64,000 nucleotides of DNA from Streptomyces lomondensis (GTDB lineage Bacteria > Actinomycetota > Actinomycetes > Streptomycetales > Streptomycetaceae), in NCBI RefSeq assembly GCF_014651035.1, contig NZ_BMWC01000009.1, positions 124,001 to 188,000 of the forward strand. Direction: 5' to 3'. Numbering within the stretch: the stretch's first letter is position 1; the number at the start of each line of letters is the position of its first letter. Positions 46,539 through 54,846 of the stretch are shown piece by piece. Below the pieces are notes generated by a model. The model was not told the origin of the DNA. It searched no databases and was given only the letters and a program-made list of their open reading frames with translations. A program made the translations under genes and the position numbers.

Positions 46539-47807
46539 TCAGCCGTCGCCCTGGGGAAGGGTGGACGACACTCCGATCAGGTCGGCCGCCGTCCGGGCCG
46601 GCTCCGCGTGCGGGCCGATCCATTCGCAGATCAGGACGGTGGCATCGTCCTGGAGACGGCCGTCGTGGTACTCGAGGACGGCGTGGATGAGGCGGCGCAG
46701 CGTTTCCGGGACGGGCAGGCCGTCGGCGTGGTGGCGGATGAGGAAGTCGGTGAACCGGTCCAGGCCGAATTCCCGGTCACCGGAGCGGCGCGCCTCGGTG
46801 ATGCCGTCGGTGTAGAGCACGACGCGGTCGCCGGGCTGGAGGTGCTCCTCGCACACCGTGCCCGGCAGCCCGAGGTCGGTGCCCATCGGGTGGGCCGGCC
46901 GGCAGGCCAGGTGGGTGGTCCAGCGGTTGTCGCGGATGACGATCGGCGGATGGTGCCCGCGGTTGACCCACTTCAGGCTGCCGGTGCGGGTGTCGAGCGT
47001 GGCCAGCACACCGGTGACGTAGCGCCGGCGGTCGTACTGCTCGATGAGGGCCGCCTCGACGGCGTCCGCCTCGGCGACGAGATCGGCGCCCTGGCGGCGG
47101 GCATTGCGGCAGGCTCCGAGGGCGAGGGCCCCGGACAGGCCGGCCGCGGTGTCGTGGCCCATCGCGTCGAAGATCGTCAGATGGACCAGGGGCCCGTCGA
47201 TGGCGTACTCGAAGACGTCGCCGCTGATGTCGTAGGCCGGTTCCAGGGACGCGGAGATCGCCACCCTCCCGTCGGCGTAGGTGCGCGGGGGCAGGAGGTT
47301 CCACTGCATCTCCGCGGCCACGCTCATCGGCCGGGCGCGGATCAGCCTGGCCAGCGCGTCGCTGGTGCCCCGCTTGCTGACGATGATCAGCGAGATGAGC
47401 GCCGCCAGCGCCTCCATGTCCGCGCGGGCACCCGGGTCGTCGCGCCCGGCGCTCACCCGCAGCAGCCCGATGCGCTCGGTCCCGTCCAGCAGCGGCACCC
47501 ACCACTCGAACGTGTCGCCGCCCGGGGGCGCGGCGGGCAGCACGTCGCCGTACTGGAAGGCCCGCCCGGCGACCGTCCCCTCGACGTGCAGCTCCGCCTC
47601 GTGCCCGCGGGCCGCCGCCTCGTCGCCGGCCAGCAGGCGCAGGGTGTTGCGTTGCAGGTCCGCCAGGTAGATCAGCACGTGGTGGAAGGCGGCGGCCCGC
47701 GCGCACTCGGACGCCTTGGCCGGCAGCAGCTCGACCGGCATGAGGTGACTGGCGTCCAGCAGATCGGTGAGCATCCGCCGTCCGCCCTCGCCGGTGCGCT
47801 CGCTCAC
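46539..47807 (-). CDS. SpoIIE-type PP2C phosphatase with N-terminal GAF-like domain
   Basis: 422 residues from GTG 47807. The N-terminal 160 residues form a GAF-like sensor (FHHVLIYLADLQRNTLRLLA). The PP2C part starts near QWNLLPPRTYADGRVAISAS. Metal-binding aspartates lie in YDISGDVFEY and FDAMGHDTAAG, followed by HPPIVIRDN, VLYTDGITEARRS and LQDDATVLICEWIG. It is the second phosphatase of this class in 10 kb. It probably acts on an anti-anti-sigma partner not encoded here. Confidence 0.87.
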   Translation of the reverse strand: MSERTGEGGRRMLTDLLDASHLMPVELLPAKASECARAAAFHHVLIYLADLQRNTLRLLAGDEAAARGHEAELHVEGTVAGRAFQYGDVLPAAPPGGDTFEWWVPLLDGTERIGLLRVSAGRDDPGARADMEALAALISLIIVSKRGTSDALARLIRARPMSVAAEMQWNLLPPRTYADGRVAISASLEPAYDISGDVFEYAIDGPLVHLTIFDAMGHDTAAGLSGALALGACRNARRQGADLVAEADAVEAALIEQYDRRRYVTGVLATLDTRTGSLKWVNRGHHPPIVIRDNRWTTHLACRPAHPMGTDLGLPGTVCEEHLQPGDRVVLYTDGITEARRSGDREFGLDRFTDFLIRHHADGLPVPETLRRLIHAVLEYHDGRLQDDATVLICEWIGPHAEPARTAADLIGVSSTLPQGDG

Positions 47808-47936
47808 GGTCCACCTCCGTTCGTCGCACTGGACGGCTACCCGCGGCGGCGCCTCGGACGCAGGTCCGCGAGGACGGCAGCGCCGCTCATGCGGTGCTCG
47901 TCCGCACGGTGCGCCGGCGGCCGGCCGGGGGAGCCG

Positions 47937-49031
47937 TCACGGCATCGTGCTCTGGGCGCTGATCAGCTCGGTGACCGCCCGTAGGCCGCCCTGGGCGAAG
48001 GCCGCGCGCTGCCGGTCCGCGCCGGTCCCGTGCTGGAGCAGGCGGTGGATCAGGGACGTGACCTGGCGGGTGTCGCCGGACGCGTCGAGCGCGGGAGCGA
48101 CGTGGCGCAGGAACTCGTACAGCACGTCCCCGGCACGGTGCGGTACGCCGCCCGGGCCGACCAGGGTGTCGTCGAGACCGTGCCGGGCGGCGTGCCACAT
48201 GGCGGCCTGGAGCATCTCCGGGGCGCAGTCGGGCACGGGCGCGCCGGCGGCCGTTTCCGCCAGGGCGGTCTCCACCAGTCCCCGGGTGATCGCGGCGAGC
48301 ATGACCGCCTCGTCCACGCGCAGCTGGACATCCAGGCACCGCACCTCGACGGTGGGGTAGCGCGAGGACAGACGGGCCTGCCAGTAGAGCTGGCCGGCGT
48401 CGGAGATCAGGCCGGCCTCCGTCAGCCGCTCCACGCGCCGGTCGTAGTCCGTGGCGTCCCGGAAGGCCGGGGGCATGCCGCTGACGGGCCAGCGGCTGAA
48501 GATCACCGTGCGCCAGCTCGCGAAGCCGGTGTCGTGGCCGTCCCACAGCGGGGAGTTCGCCGCCATGGCCGTCAGGACGGGCAGCCAGGGCCGGATCCGG
48601 TTCAGGACCTGCACACCCGCCTCCCGGTCGGGCACGGCGACGTGCACATGCGTGCCATTGACCAGTTGCTCCGCCACCAGCTGCGGTGCCTGCGTGACCA
48701 TGGCCCGGTATCGGGCCTGGTCGGTGACGGCCACGGGACGGCCGTGCCGCACCGGCGGTGTGCCGCAGGCGGCGATCCGGCAGCCGTGCTCCTCGGCGGC
48801 CACGCCGACGGCGTGCCGCAGACGCAGCAGGTGTCCCCCGACCTCCTCCAGGGCGCCGCACACCGGGGTGGCCACCTCGACCTGCGCCTGGAGCAGCTCG
48901 TACTGCACCTCCTGGTCGGCCACGAGACGCCCGACGCCCGCGGCGGCGCGCACCTTGTCCGCATGAGGCACCGGCAGGCCGGTGACCGGGTCGAGCAGCA
49001 GATACTCCTCTTCCACGCCGATCGTCCTCAT
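47937..49031 (-). CDS. Carboxylate-amine ligase, YbdK-type (glutamate-cysteine ligase family 2)
   Basis: 364 residues from ATG 49031. TIGVEEEYLLLDPVTGLPVP is the family start with the catalytic glutamates. NGTHVHVAVPDREAGVQVLN, MAANSPLWDGHDTGFASWRT and YPTVEVRCLDVQLRVDEAVM are the remaining signatures. Family members ligate a carboxylate to an amine using ATP with weak glutamate-cysteine ligase activity. The true substrate in streptomycetes, which rely on mycothiol, is unknown. A longer frame exists to 49076 without better support. Confidence 0.87.
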   Translation of the reverse strand: MRTIGVEEEYLLLDPVTGLPVPHADKVRAAAGVGRLVADQEVQYELLQAQVEVATPVCGALEEVGGHLLRLRHAVGVAAEEHGCRIAACGTPPVRHGRPVAVTDQARYRAMVTQAPQLVAEQLVNGTHVHVAVPDREAGVQVLNRIRPWLPVLTAMAANSPLWDGHDTGFASWRTVIFSRWPVSGMPPAFRDATDYDRRVERLTEAGLISDAGQLYWQARLSSRYPTVEVRCLDVQLRVDEAVMLAAITRGLVETALAETAAGAPVPDCAPEMLQAAMWHAARHGLDDTLVGPGGVPHRAGDVLYEFLRHVAPALDASGDTRQVTSLIHRLLQHGTGADRQRAAFAQGGLRAVTELISAQSTMP

Positions 49032-49312
49032 CGACCACCCTCTGTTCCGCCCGGCTGCCGGGCGCCGGACCTTCACCCGAGTGCCGCAGTTGCTTCACGA
49101 CAAACCCATGTACAGCGGATGAACCGGCCGATCGGCCGCTCAGCGGTGGCGGAGAACGCGACGGCGCCGCCCGGACGAATGGATCATTCGGCCGTTCGGC
49201 CCAGTGGACCGCGATGACACGCGAGGGTGACGGATCGGCAGGGCTAGTTTCCTCCGAGCCGGACACGACTCGTCCCGTTTTCCACACACCCTTGCTGCCG
49301 ATCGAGGAACTC

Positions 49313-51025
49313 ATGGCGACCTATACCGAGCCCGTTGCGCCGGTGCCCGCGGCGGAGCGCCGCGGCAGGGGGCAGGTGATCGTCACCTGGGTGACGACCA
49401 CCGATCACAAGAAGATCGGGCACCTGTACCTGATCACGTCGTTCCTGTTCTTCCTGATCGCCGGGGCCCTGGCGATGGCGATCCGGGCGGAGCTGGCACG
49501 GCCGGGACTGCAGATCCTGTCCAGCGAGCAGTACAACCAGGCGTTCACGATGCACGGCACGATCATGCTGCTGCTGTTCGCGACGCCCACCTTCGCCGGT
49601 TTCGCCAACGCCGTCATGCCCCTCCAGATCGGCTCGCCCGACGTGGCCTTCCCCCGGCTGAACATGCTGTCGTACTGGCTGTTCCTGTTCGGCGGCCTGA
49701 TCGTGCTCGGCAGTTTCCTCACCCCCCAGGGCGCCGCCGACTTCGGCTGGACCGCCTACACCCCGCTCAGCGGCGGGGAGCGCACCCCCCACGTCGGCGG
49801 AGACCTGTGGATCATGGGGCTGGCGCTGTCCGGCTTCGGCACCATCCTCGGCTCGGTCAACTTCATCACCACCATCATCTGCATGCGCGCCCCCGGCATG
49901 ACCATGTTCCGGATGCCGATCTTCACCTGGAACGTGCTGCTCACCTCGGTGCTGGTGCTGCTGGCCTTCCCGGTCCTGGCCGCGGCGCTGCTGGTGCTGG
50001 AGGCGGACCGGCGGTTCGGTGCCCAGGTGTTCAACGCGGAGAACGGCGGCGCGATCCTGTGGCAGCACCTGTTCTGGTTCTTCGGCCACCCCGAGGTCTA
50101 CATCCTGGCGCTGCCGTTCTTCGGTGTGATCAGCGAGATCATCCCCGTCTTCGCCCGCAAGCCGATCTTCGGTTACAGCGGCCTGATCGGCGCCACGATC
50201 GCCATCGCCGGCCTGTCGGCGACGGTGTGGGCGCACCACATGTTCGCCACCGGCGCGGTGCTGCTGCCGTTCTTCTCGTTCATGACGTATCTGATCGCCG
50301 TGCCGACGGGCGTGAAGTTCTTCAACTGGATCGGCACGATGTGGAAGGGCTCGCTGTCGTTCGAACCTCCCATGCTGTGGGCGGTCGGCTTCCTCGTCAC
50401 CTTCCTCTTCGGCGGCCTGACCGGCGTGATCCTGGGCTCGCCGCCCCTGGACTGGCACGTCACCGACAGCTACTTCGTGGTCGCCCACTTCCACTACGTG
50501 CTCTTCGGCACGATCGTGTTCGCGATGTTCGGCGGGTTCAGCTTCTGGTGGCCGAAGATGACCGGCACGATGCTCGACGAGCGCCTGGAGAAGATCCACT
50601 TCTGGACGCTCTTCACCGGCTTCCACACCACGTTCCTGGTGCAGCACTGGCTGGGCGCCGAGGGCATGCCCCGCCGCTACGCCGACTATCTGGCCGTCGA
50701 CGGCTTCACCGCTCTCAACACCGTCTCCAGCATCGGTGCCTTCCTCCTCGGCCTGTCGACCCTGCCCTTCCTGTACAACGTGTGGAAGACGGCCCAGAAG
50801 GGCGAGAAGGTCGAGGTCGACGACCCGTGGGGCTACGGACGCTCCCTGGAGTGGGCCACCTCCTGCCCGCCGCCCCGCCACAACTTCCTCACCCTGCCCA
50901 AGATCCGCTCCGAGTCCCCCGCCTTCGACCTGCGCCACCCGGACCTGGCCCACCTCGACGAGGCGGAGAACACCGGGCGGCGCGATGTGCTCGACGCCCG
51001 CGGGCACAAGGGCGAACGGCCGTGA
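49313..51025 (+). CDS. ctaD: Cytochrome c oxidase subunit I (aa3 type)
   Basis: 570 residues from ATG 49313 with GAGGAA upstream; about 12 membrane helices. The haem and copper ligands are intact: FTMHGTIMLLLF (haem a), WFFGHPEVYI with the cross-linked histidine and tyrosine, WAHHMFATG (Cu-B) and VVAHFHYVLFGTIVF (haems). It couples oxygen reduction to proton pumping in the cytoplasmic membrane. Subunits II-III are not nearby, so this is probably an additional copy outside the main cta cluster. It overlaps a small unknown gene by four bases. Confidence 0.93.
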   Translation: MATYTEPVAPVPAAERRGRGQVIVTWVTTTDHKKIGHLYLITSFLFFLIAGALAMAIRAELARPGLQILSSEQYNQAFTMHGTIMLLLFATPTFAGFANAVMPLQIGSPDVAFPRLNMLSYWLFLFGGLIVLGSFLTPQGAADFGWTAYTPLSGGERTPHVGGDLWIMGLALSGFGTILGSVNFITTIICMRAPGMTMFRMPIFTWNVLLTSVLVLLAFPVLAAALLVLEADRRFGAQVFNAENGGAILWQHLFWFFGHPEVYILALPFFGVISEIIPVFARKPIFGYSGLIGATIAIAGLSATVWAHHMFATGAVLLPFFSFMTYLIAVPTGVKFFNWIGTMWKGSLSFEPPMLWAVGFLVTFLFGGLTGVILGSPPLDWHVTDSYFVVAHFHYVLFGTIVFAMFGGFSFWWPKMTGTMLDERLEKIHFWTLFTGFHTTFLVQHWLGAEGMPRRYADYLAVDGFTALNTVSSIGAFLLGLSTLPFLYNVWKTAQKGEKVEVDDPWGYGRSLEWATSCPPPRHNFLTLPKIRSESPAFDLRHPDLAHLDEAENTGRRDVLDARGHKGERP

Positions 51026-51396
51026 GACGCGGCAGACGCGAGGCGCCGGCCGGCGGGCCGAGGGACGTCCTGGCCGACCAGGTGGAGGGCTTCCTTCTCG
51101 CCCGGACCCATCACGACCAGGCACGGCGTGAGGCCGAGGACCTCTGCGCCCGGATGCCGTGGCTGACCACCGCCCAGGCCGAGGAAGTCGCCGGGCACTA
51201 CGTCCGCAAGCGCCTCGACGTCACCCGTGAGCTGCTGCTCGGCACGGTTCAGCGGGCCGACCAACTGCGGCACGAGTACGAGAGCCGCTACGCCGCCCTC
51301 CGGCACGCCCTGCTCCGACGCCACGCGGCCGGTGCCTGCGCCGTCCTCGCCTGTGCGGCCGGGGTGGGCGCGCTGGCCTCTCTGCCGACGCGCTGA
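51022..51396 (+). CDS. Small protein with C-terminal membrane segment, coupled to ctaD
   Basis: 124 residues from GTG 51022, whose start overlaps the ctaD stop (GTGA). The middle is helical and charged (FLLARTHHDQARREAEDLCA, VAGHYVRKRLDVTRELLLG). The last 25 residues are hydrophobic (AGACAVLACAAGVGALASLP), a likely tail anchor. Unknown family. Co-translation suggests a role in oxidase assembly or regulation, an inference only. Confidence 0.65.
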   Translation: MRRGRREAPAGGPRDVLADQVEGFLLARTHHDQARREAEDLCARMPWLTTAQAEEVAGHYVRKRLDVTRELLLGTVQRADQLRHEYESRYAALRHALLRRHAAGACAVLACAAGVGALASLPTR

Positions 51397-51696
51397 AGGG
51401 GCGGCATCCGACGCCCGCCGCGCCCGGCGCGAGCGTCACGGGCCGCACCTCCCGGCGAGCGAGCAGGACCCGCCCCGATGCGGATGGTGGGCGGGCCCTG
51501 CTCGTGCGCACCATTGTCGGGAAGCCGTGGTGGCCGGGACCACGAGTGAGATCCACGTGTACGCGCGCGGCGCGCACACCCCGCGCGCAGGGCGCACTCC
51601 CCGCACCCCCGCCCCTGCCCCAGGGCGCTGCCCGGGGCCGCAAGGCGCTGCCCGGGTCCTCACATGGCACGGTTCGGCAGGGGTACGCGGTGCCTC
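51397..51696. other. 300-base spacer with terminator and GC-rich repeats
   Basis: Holds the hairpin at 51461-51503. Near 51625-51655 the phrase AGGCGCTGCCCGGG occurs twice with small variation. No coding frame is supported. Confidence 0.5.
51461..51503 (+). terminator. Hairpin terminator of the ctaD operon
   Basis: GAGCAGGACCCGCCC pairs with 51489-51503 at 14 of 15 positions across a 13-base loop, 65 bases beyond the last stop. Confidence 0.7.
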
Positions 51697-52023
51697 ATGA
51701 CCGACGGCAACTCTTCAGAACCGAACGACCGGACCCGGCAGCCGGAGAGCACCGAGGAGGAGCGGGCCGCCGCCCGTCCCTTCAGCTATCCGCACCCGGA
51801 GCGGCGCGCGGGTGTGCGCGCCACCCGCCACATCAGCCGCGACCAGGCCGACGCGGACAGCGTCCCCGGCGTCCCGGGCGGCTACGGCACCACGAGCGGC
51901 GGTCAGGCCGGCGGCCGGAGCGCGCCCCGTCCCGGCGGGGAGGACACCGCCGAGGAGTCGGGCGTGACCGACGTCGTACCCGGACGCGAGCCGCGTCCCG
52001 ACCGGGGAGGTGAACGCTCGTAG
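51697..52023 (+). CDS. Small, probably disordered protein of unknown function
   Basis: 108 residues from ATG 51697 (MTDGNSSEPNDRTRQPESTE). The composition is rich in Gly, Pro, Arg, Glu and Asp with no hydrophobic core, so it is likely unstructured. Proteins of this style are common and conserved among streptomycetes but uncharacterised. The ribosome site is weak. Confidence 0.5.
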   Translation: MTDGNSSEPNDRTRQPESTEEERAAARPFSYPHPERRAGVRATRHISRDQADADSVPGVPGGYGTTSGGQAGGRSAPRPGGEDTAEESGVTDVVPGREPRPDRGGERS

Positions 52024-52130
52024 GTACGTACGGGACGGGCACCCCGAGCCCGGCGCGACCCCGGGTGATCCCCGCCGGCCTGCGGCGACGATACTGGCAG
52101 GCACACGTACCCCTGCTCACAGATGGACCC

Positions 52131-53222
52131 ATGCCGACCTCCCCCACCGTCCGCCCTTTCACCCCCGCCACGGTGTGGCTGGCCCGCGGCCGCCGTCCCG
52201 GGGGCGCCGCGGAAGACGTTCTCCGGCGCTCGCTCCAGCAGCGCAAGGACAGCCAGGACATCGACGACTTCCTGGAGTTGCCCGACGACGGGGCCGCCCC
52301 CTCGGAGCGGGTCTTCCAGGCCCGCTGGCGGGTGGACGGGACCGTGACCGTGCGCGCCCGGCTGAGCCTGGCCCCCGGTCCGGACGACGGGCAGGAGTGG
52401 ATGCTGGTCGCGGAGGCCGAGCAGCCGTGGCGGGAGGCGTGGCCGTCCCCCGCCGGCCTGTTCTGGCCGGAGGAGCCGGACACCGCCTGGGTCCAGGACG
52501 CCGCCACGGATCTGTCCCTGCGGGAGATCAACCGGCTGCCCCAGGACGACAAGGAGACCCGCCGCCTGCTGCGCAACGCCGTGCGCGGCGGGTGGCACAT
52601 CCACGTGGTCGTCCACGAGGCGATGACCACCGACGACCGCGGCCGGGTGCCGCTGGCGCGGTGGCTCCCGCCGGGCCTGCGGCACCGCGTGGTGGAGCAC
52701 CGCGCCGCGCCCCAGCAGCACCGGGGCCTCAACTGGGCCCTGCGCGACCTCGGTGTCCAGGTGCCGCGCGGCGGTGCCGCGGTCCTGCCCGGCAACCCGG
52801 CCCCGGAGGGCTACGACGCCGAGGACTTCTCCGTGCGCGCGGTCTTCCTCGACGGCTCGGAACCGGCCGACCTCGTCGAGGCGGTGACGCGGTTCGCGGC
52901 GCTGCCGAGACCCCTGCCCGACGGTGCTGAGGACGCCCTCACCGCGCTGCGGGAGGACTGGCATCTGCTGACCCTCCAGGAGGAGCTGGAGCGCCAGCGC
53001 GGTCTGGTGGCGATGTACGCGGAGGCGCTGGAGGCCATGACGAAGTCCCGTGACCTGTACCGGGAGGCGGCCGAACGCGCCCACGAGGCCCTGGCCGCCT
53101 ACCAGGAGTCCGCCGGGATCGCCCCGGCCGGACCGCAGCCGCCCGGTCCGCCCGCCGCCTCCCCGCTCCAGCAGCTCACCCGGACCTTCGAACGCCTCAA
53201 GAGGGTGAAGTCGGAACCGTAG
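52131..53222 (+). CDS. Protein of unknown function with C-terminal coiled coil
   Basis: 363 residues from ATG 52131 (MPTSPTVRPFTPATVWLARG). The first 270 residues appear globular, with many tryptophans and acidic stretches (DDGQEWMLVAEAEQPWREAW, GGWHIHVVVHEAMTTDD). Residues 285-345 form a likely coiled coil (LTLQEELERQRGLVAMYAEA, SRDLYREAAERAHEALAAYQ). No catalytic motif or membrane segment recognised. A regulatory or scaffold role is possible but unsupported. Confidence 0.65.
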   Translation: MPTSPTVRPFTPATVWLARGRRPGGAAEDVLRRSLQQRKDSQDIDDFLELPDDGAAPSERVFQARWRVDGTVTVRARLSLAPGPDDGQEWMLVAEAEQPWREAWPSPAGLFWPEEPDTAWVQDAATDLSLREINRLPQDDKETRRLLRNAVRGGWHIHVVVHEAMTTDDRGRVPLARWLPPGLRHRVVEHRAAPQQHRGLNWALRDLGVQVPRGGAAVLPGNPAPEGYDAEDFSVRAVFLDGSEPADLVEAVTRFAALPRPLPDGAEDALTALREDWHLLTLQEELERQRGLVAMYAEALEAMTKSRDLYREAAERAHEALAAYQESAGIAPAGPQPPGPPAASPLQQLTRTFERLKRVKSEP

Positions 53223-53314
53223 CGTCTTCCTCGTGGGGCGCACGTGTCAGTCGGGGCTTCGTGGATACGCGGTCCGTACGGCAGTACGGCCCGCCCCGGA
53301 AGGTCCTCCACGAC

Positions 53315-53845
53315 ATGGGCAACCACGAGCACCACTCGGAGACGACGCTCCGCGTCAACGGCAAACCCCACACCCTCACGGTCGACCACCGACGGGTCCT
53401 GCTGGACCTCCTGCGGGAGGATCTCGCCCTCACGGGCGCCAAGAGGGGCTGCGACCACGGCCAGTGCGGCGCCTGCACGGTCCTGGTGGACGGGCGGCGC
53501 GTGAACAGCTGCCTGCTGTTCGCGGTCGCCCTGGACGGCCGCGAGGTCACCACCGTCGAGGGGCTCTCCGGCGACGGGGAGGAACCGCACCCGCTGCAAC
53601 GGGCCTTCCTGGAGCGCGACGCCTTCCAGTGCGGCTACTGCACCCCGGGCCAGATCTGCTCCGCGGCCGGTGTGCTCGCCGAGGCGGCGGCCGGGCACCC
53701 CTCGTACGTCACCGATCCGGCGGCGCCCTCGGGTGAGCCGGTGCCGCTGGACCGGGAGGAGATCCGGGAGCGGCTGAGCGGCAACCTCTGCCGGTGCGGT
53801 GCGTATCCGCGGATCACCGAGGCGGTGGAGGACGTGATCCCGTGA
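53315..53845 (+). CDS. Aldehyde oxidoreductase 2Fe-2S subunit (PaoA/YagT-like)
   Basis: 176 residues from ATG 53315; an in-frame GTG at 53261 adds 18 residues. The plant-type 2Fe-2S motif is CDHGQCGACTVLVDGRRVNSC. The second cluster motif is CGYCTPGQIC with CRCGAYPRI. Together these are the two clusters that carry electrons from molybdenum to FAD in xanthine-dehydrogenase-family enzymes. E. coli PaoA has a long Tat signal; none is visible here, so the complex is probably cytosolic. Its stop overlaps the FAD-subunit start. Confidence 0.88.
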   Translation: MGNHEHHSETTLRVNGKPHTLTVDHRRVLLDLLREDLALTGAKRGCDHGQCGACTVLVDGRRVNSCLLFAVALDGREVTTVEGLSGDGEEPHPLQRAFLERDAFQCGYCTPGQICSAAGVLAEAAAGHPSYVTDPAAPSGEPVPLDREEIRERLSGNLCRCGAYPRITEAVEDVIP

Positions 53846-54846
53846 AGGAGTTCGCCTACGTCCGCGCCGGCAGCGTCGAGGAGGCGACCTCCGCGTACGC
53901 CTCGCACGCCGGCGCCCGTTATCTCGGCGGCGGCACCAACCTCGTCGATCTGATGAAGCTCGGCGTCGAGAGGCCCGCCGCCCTCATCGACGTCACCCGC
54001 CTGCCGCTGGACGCGGTGGAGGAGCTGCCCGACGGCGGGCTGCGGATCGGGGCGATGGTCCGCAACAGCGACCTCGCGGCCCACCTCCTCGTGCGCGACC
54101 GGTACCCGGCGCTGTCGCAGGCGGTGCTCGCGGGTGCCTCGGGGCAGTTGCGCAACGCGGCGACGACCGGCGGCAACCTGCTCCAGCGCACCCGGTGCCC
54201 GTACTTCCAGGACCTGTCCAAGCCGTGCAACAAGCGCGAGCCGGGCAGCGGCTGCGGCGCGCGGGACGGTGTGCACCGCGACCACGCGGTGCTGGGGCAC
54301 TCCGCGCACTGCATCGCCACCCATCCGTCGGACATGGCGGTGGCGCTGGCCGCTCTCGACGGGCGTGTCGAGCTGTACGGGCCCGAGGGCGCCCGGCGTG
54401 TCGCGGCGGCGGACTTCCACCGGCTGCCCGGCGACCGGCCCGATCAGGACACCGAGATCCGGCCGGGCGAACTGGTCACCGGCGTGGTGCTGCCGGCCGC
54501 GGCGGCCGGGCTGCCGTCGGCGTACCGCAAGGCCCGCGACCGGGCCTCGTACGCCTTCGCGCTGGCGTCCGTCGCGGTGGTGCTGCGGCTGGAGGACGGC
54601 GTGATCGGCCATGCGGGGCTCGCCTTCGGGGCGCTGGCGCACCGGCCCTGGCGGGCCCGGCGGGCGGAGGCGGCGCTGCGGGGCGCGGCCCCCACCCGCG
54701 CCGCGTTCGAGCACGCCGCCGACCTCGAACTGTCCGCCGCGCAGCCGCTGCGGGACAACGCCTACAAGGTGCCGCTCGCCCGGAATCTCGCCGTGGACGT
54801 GCTGTCCCGGCTGACGGACACCGCGCTTGCGAGGAGGGCCTCATGA
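53842..54846 (+). CDS. Aldehyde oxidoreductase FAD subunit with predicted 4Fe-4S insertion (PaoB/YagS-like)
   Basis: 334 residues from GTG 53842. YLGGGTNLVDLMKLGVERPA and ATTGGNLLQRTRCPYFQDLS form the FAD-binding part. The segment from CPYF to ATHPSD contains CNKREPGSGCGA and HSAHCIATHPSD, the cysteine-rich insertion that holds an extra 4Fe-4S cluster in PaoB. This feature separates PaoABC-type enzymes from ordinary xanthine dehydrogenases. Start and stop overlap both neighbours by four bases. Confidence 0.88.
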   Translation: MKEFAYVRAGSVEEATSAYASHAGARYLGGGTNLVDLMKLGVERPAALIDVTRLPLDAVEELPDGGLRIGAMVRNSDLAAHLLVRDRYPALSQAVLAGASGQLRNAATTGGNLLQRTRCPYFQDLSKPCNKREPGSGCGARDGVHRDHAVLGHSAHCIATHPSDMAVALAALDGRVELYGPEGARRVAAADFHRLPGDRPDQDTEIRPGELVTGVVLPAAAAGLPSAYRKARDRASYAFALASVAVVLRLEDGVIGHAGLAFGALAHRPWRARRAEAALRGAAPTRAAFEHAADLELSAAQPLRDNAYKVPLARNLAVDVLSRLTDTALARRAS

